Source: Phytophthora hibernalis
Lineage: Eukaryota; Oomycota; Peronosporomycetes; Peronosporales; Peronosporaceae
Reading direction: 5' to 3'
Length of the DNA stretch: 64,000 nucleotides
Assembly: GCA_012656075.1 (NCBI GenBank)
Contig: JAAKBF010000233.1
Span: forward strand, 124,001-188,000
A model generated the notes under the pieces. The model had not been told where the DNA came from, did not search any database, and worked only from the letters and a program-made list of their open reading frames with translations. The position numbers were made by a program, and so were the translations under genes. Below, in pieces: positions 62,680-64,000 of this stretch; the stretch's first letter is position 1, and each line of letters opens with the position of its first letter.

Positions 62680-63672
62680 ATTGTGGCGGTGGTCACTGGT
62701 GCCTCGGGAGGCATTGGCTCTGGTAAGTTAAAAAGGCTTCTTATTGATTTGGTGACGCCTATTATAGCCGAAGTTGATTGTTTGCATTGTGCAGCCATCG
62801 ACTGGGGGCGCTGCAGAGGAGATACGATCAGCGCGACTGAGAGCATCGTCGTCGTTCAGACGGATGTGACGAATCGCTGGAGATGCAAAAGCTTGTGGAC
62901 ATAACAAAGGACGCCTTCGGACCTGTGGATATCCTCGTCAATAATGATGACGACGGATCTTTGTAGACACTTTGAAAATCTGGTGCTGATGTTGTTGTGT
63001 AGCTGGGGTGATGCACGTTCAGCCGATGAAGAACGCGGACCAGGACAGTTGGGGTCGGGTGGGGCTCTTTGTGGCGAGCGAGGATCTTTTACTCATGAGG
63101 GGACGAGTTTCCGGAGCTCTAGATCGACATCAATTGCAAGGGTACGTTGAACGGAGTGGCAGCAGTGCTGCCCAAAATGCTGGCTCGCAAAAGCGGCCAC
63201 ATTGTCAACATCTCGTCAGATGCTGTTCGCAAGGTTTTCGTTGAACTCGGCGTGTATTCTGCGTCCAAGATGTTCATTGAAGGCATCGCGCAGGCTCTGC
63301 GTTTGAGAACGCTGGTAGCGGTTTGCGTGTGACCTGCATCCAGGTACCGGTAGGTTGAAGCTTCATAGACTTGTACAGGCGGCTATCGTCTTATTCGTCG
63401 CTGTACAAATGCCCTTGCAGCCTGGCGACAAGTCACTACATTTCTGGTGGACCATGCAAATGCCGTCAGCGGTGTGGACGAAAAAGCCACCAAACTGCTC
63501 GAGGAGGAACCAGGTAAAGATGTCCCCGCAATTGCTGCGCGTTGAAAGGATCTCTAACTTCAACTGACCGCAGAATGCGAAGAGCTGCAACCTGAAGACG
63601 TACGCCGTCACACAACCTGCACACATAGCAGTGAATGAGGTCCTAGTACAACCTCGAGACCGATCCGTCTGA
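62680..63672 (+). pseudogene. Short-chain dehydrogenase with introns and several frame breaks
   Basis: Recognisable in order: 'VVTGASGGIGSG' near 62685, an intron, 'ESIVVVQTDVTN', 'DAFGPVDILVNN', an intron or break near 62945-63005, 'GVMHVQPMKNADQDSWGRV', 'LNGVAAVLPKMLARKSGHIVNISS', then YSASK (catalytic Tyr/Lys intact, near 63256-63270). The C-terminal part ('TFLVDHANAVSGVDEKATK', 'TYAVTQPAHIAVNEVLVQP') is in other frames to a stop at 63672. Three or more breaks are not explained by introns. This is a classical NAD(P)-binding SDR, unrelated in detail to the 26.4-kb gene. Assembly errors may contribute. Confidence 0.65.
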
Positions 63673-64000
63673 ATTGGATATGTCACCACAGTCTTCATCA
63701 ATCAAGTGACTTTCAAGTTACCTATCGATACAGTTGAATCCAAGCCTTGGACGAGCACGGGGTAGGGAGCTGTGAAACAGTATAATTTTTGATGCTCCCT
63801 CCGTTTAAAAAAGCGAGCACTTCCCTCTTCTCGTGCTCGTTCCGCAGACCGGTCGGAAATAAGCGAGGTTCTCATGCTCTCTGTGAGCGTGTCCTATTGG
63901 TTGATATCCTTGAAGATCTTCGAAGGTCGCAATGCACAATTTGCAAGACCTCTCCAAGCTCACTCCCAAGATTTCCAGGTCGTAGCCGAGTTGGAGAAGT
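63673..64000. other. Sequence to window end, no gene seen
   Basis: No recognisable frame. GAGCACTTCCCTCTTCTCGTGCTC near 63816-63839 is a small imperfect hairpin. Confidence 0.4.

Overview
The window reads as nuclear DNA of an oomycete, most likely Phytophthora or a close relative in the Peronosporales. The grounds are gene-dense islands with short (about 55-80 bp) GT-AG introns, secreted PLD-like proteins in a diverging family, TOS1-type wall glucanase, oomycete-style BED fingers and MULE/hAT/Tc1/PIF transposon remnants, and several enzyme genes carrying extra domains. Species is not resolvable from the sequence alone.

Layout. 0-8 kb: a PIF/Harbinger-like transposase running off the left edge, a 22-bp minisatellite, then four tandem secreted PLD-like genes on the minus strand (one N-terminal fragment, one open, one with one frameshift, one with several). 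8.8-26 kb: housekeeping genes: PRKCSH (glucosidase II beta), a CFAP77-like axonemal gene, NIFK/NOP15, a membrane acyltransferase, an F-box/membrane protein, an unknown 312-aa gene, XRN2/RAT1, a PDZ/AT-hook/UBA protein and an ER MIR-domain protein. 26-31 kb: an ordinary short-chain dehydrogenase (SDR), a decayed PLD copy in inverted orientation, and a second SDR that is fused behind a pogo/CENP-B-type DNA-binding region and has lost both catalytic residues. 30.6-39.5 kb: DBP10/DDX54, a RING protein, aspartate carbamoyltransferase, an M20 amidohydrolase with an N-terminal HTH and a basic nuclear-signal-like insert, and a dCMP deaminase preceded by a BED-type zinc finger. 39.6-47 kb: TOS1-like glucanase, a Kv-beta-type aldo/keto reductase plus a decayed tandem copy, LTO1, and a CCT-motif protein. 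48-60 kb: a complete, apparently young Tc1-type transposon, another PLD-like copy, then nested remnants of a Gypsy gag, a second Tc1/IS630-like transposase, a MULE and a hAT. 61-64 kb: a mitochondrial-looking gene with a degraded dehydroquinase-II-like fold and a zinc knuckle, then a broken SDR.

Two themes stand out. First, three genes within about 10 kb (29.2, 35.8 and 38.2 kb) join a transposon-type DNA-binding module to a metabolic enzyme fold; one of these enzymes is visibly catalytically dead while its frame is intact. Second, the palindromic octamers TACATGTA, TACCGGTA and TATTAATA are strongly over-represented, often share a TA with each other, and three paralogous comparisons inside the window show TA on one side and the octamer on the other. 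This is what excision footprints of TA-inserting (Tc1/mariner) elements look like, and the intact Tc1 element here, with CA...TG ends, predicts TACATGTA exactly.

Caveat: several housekeeping genes (XRN2, DBP10, ATCase, PDZ gene, dCMP deaminase) carry 1-2 base indels, many in homopolymers. These look like assembly errors, so single-frameshift calls elsewhere should not be read automatically as pseudogenes.
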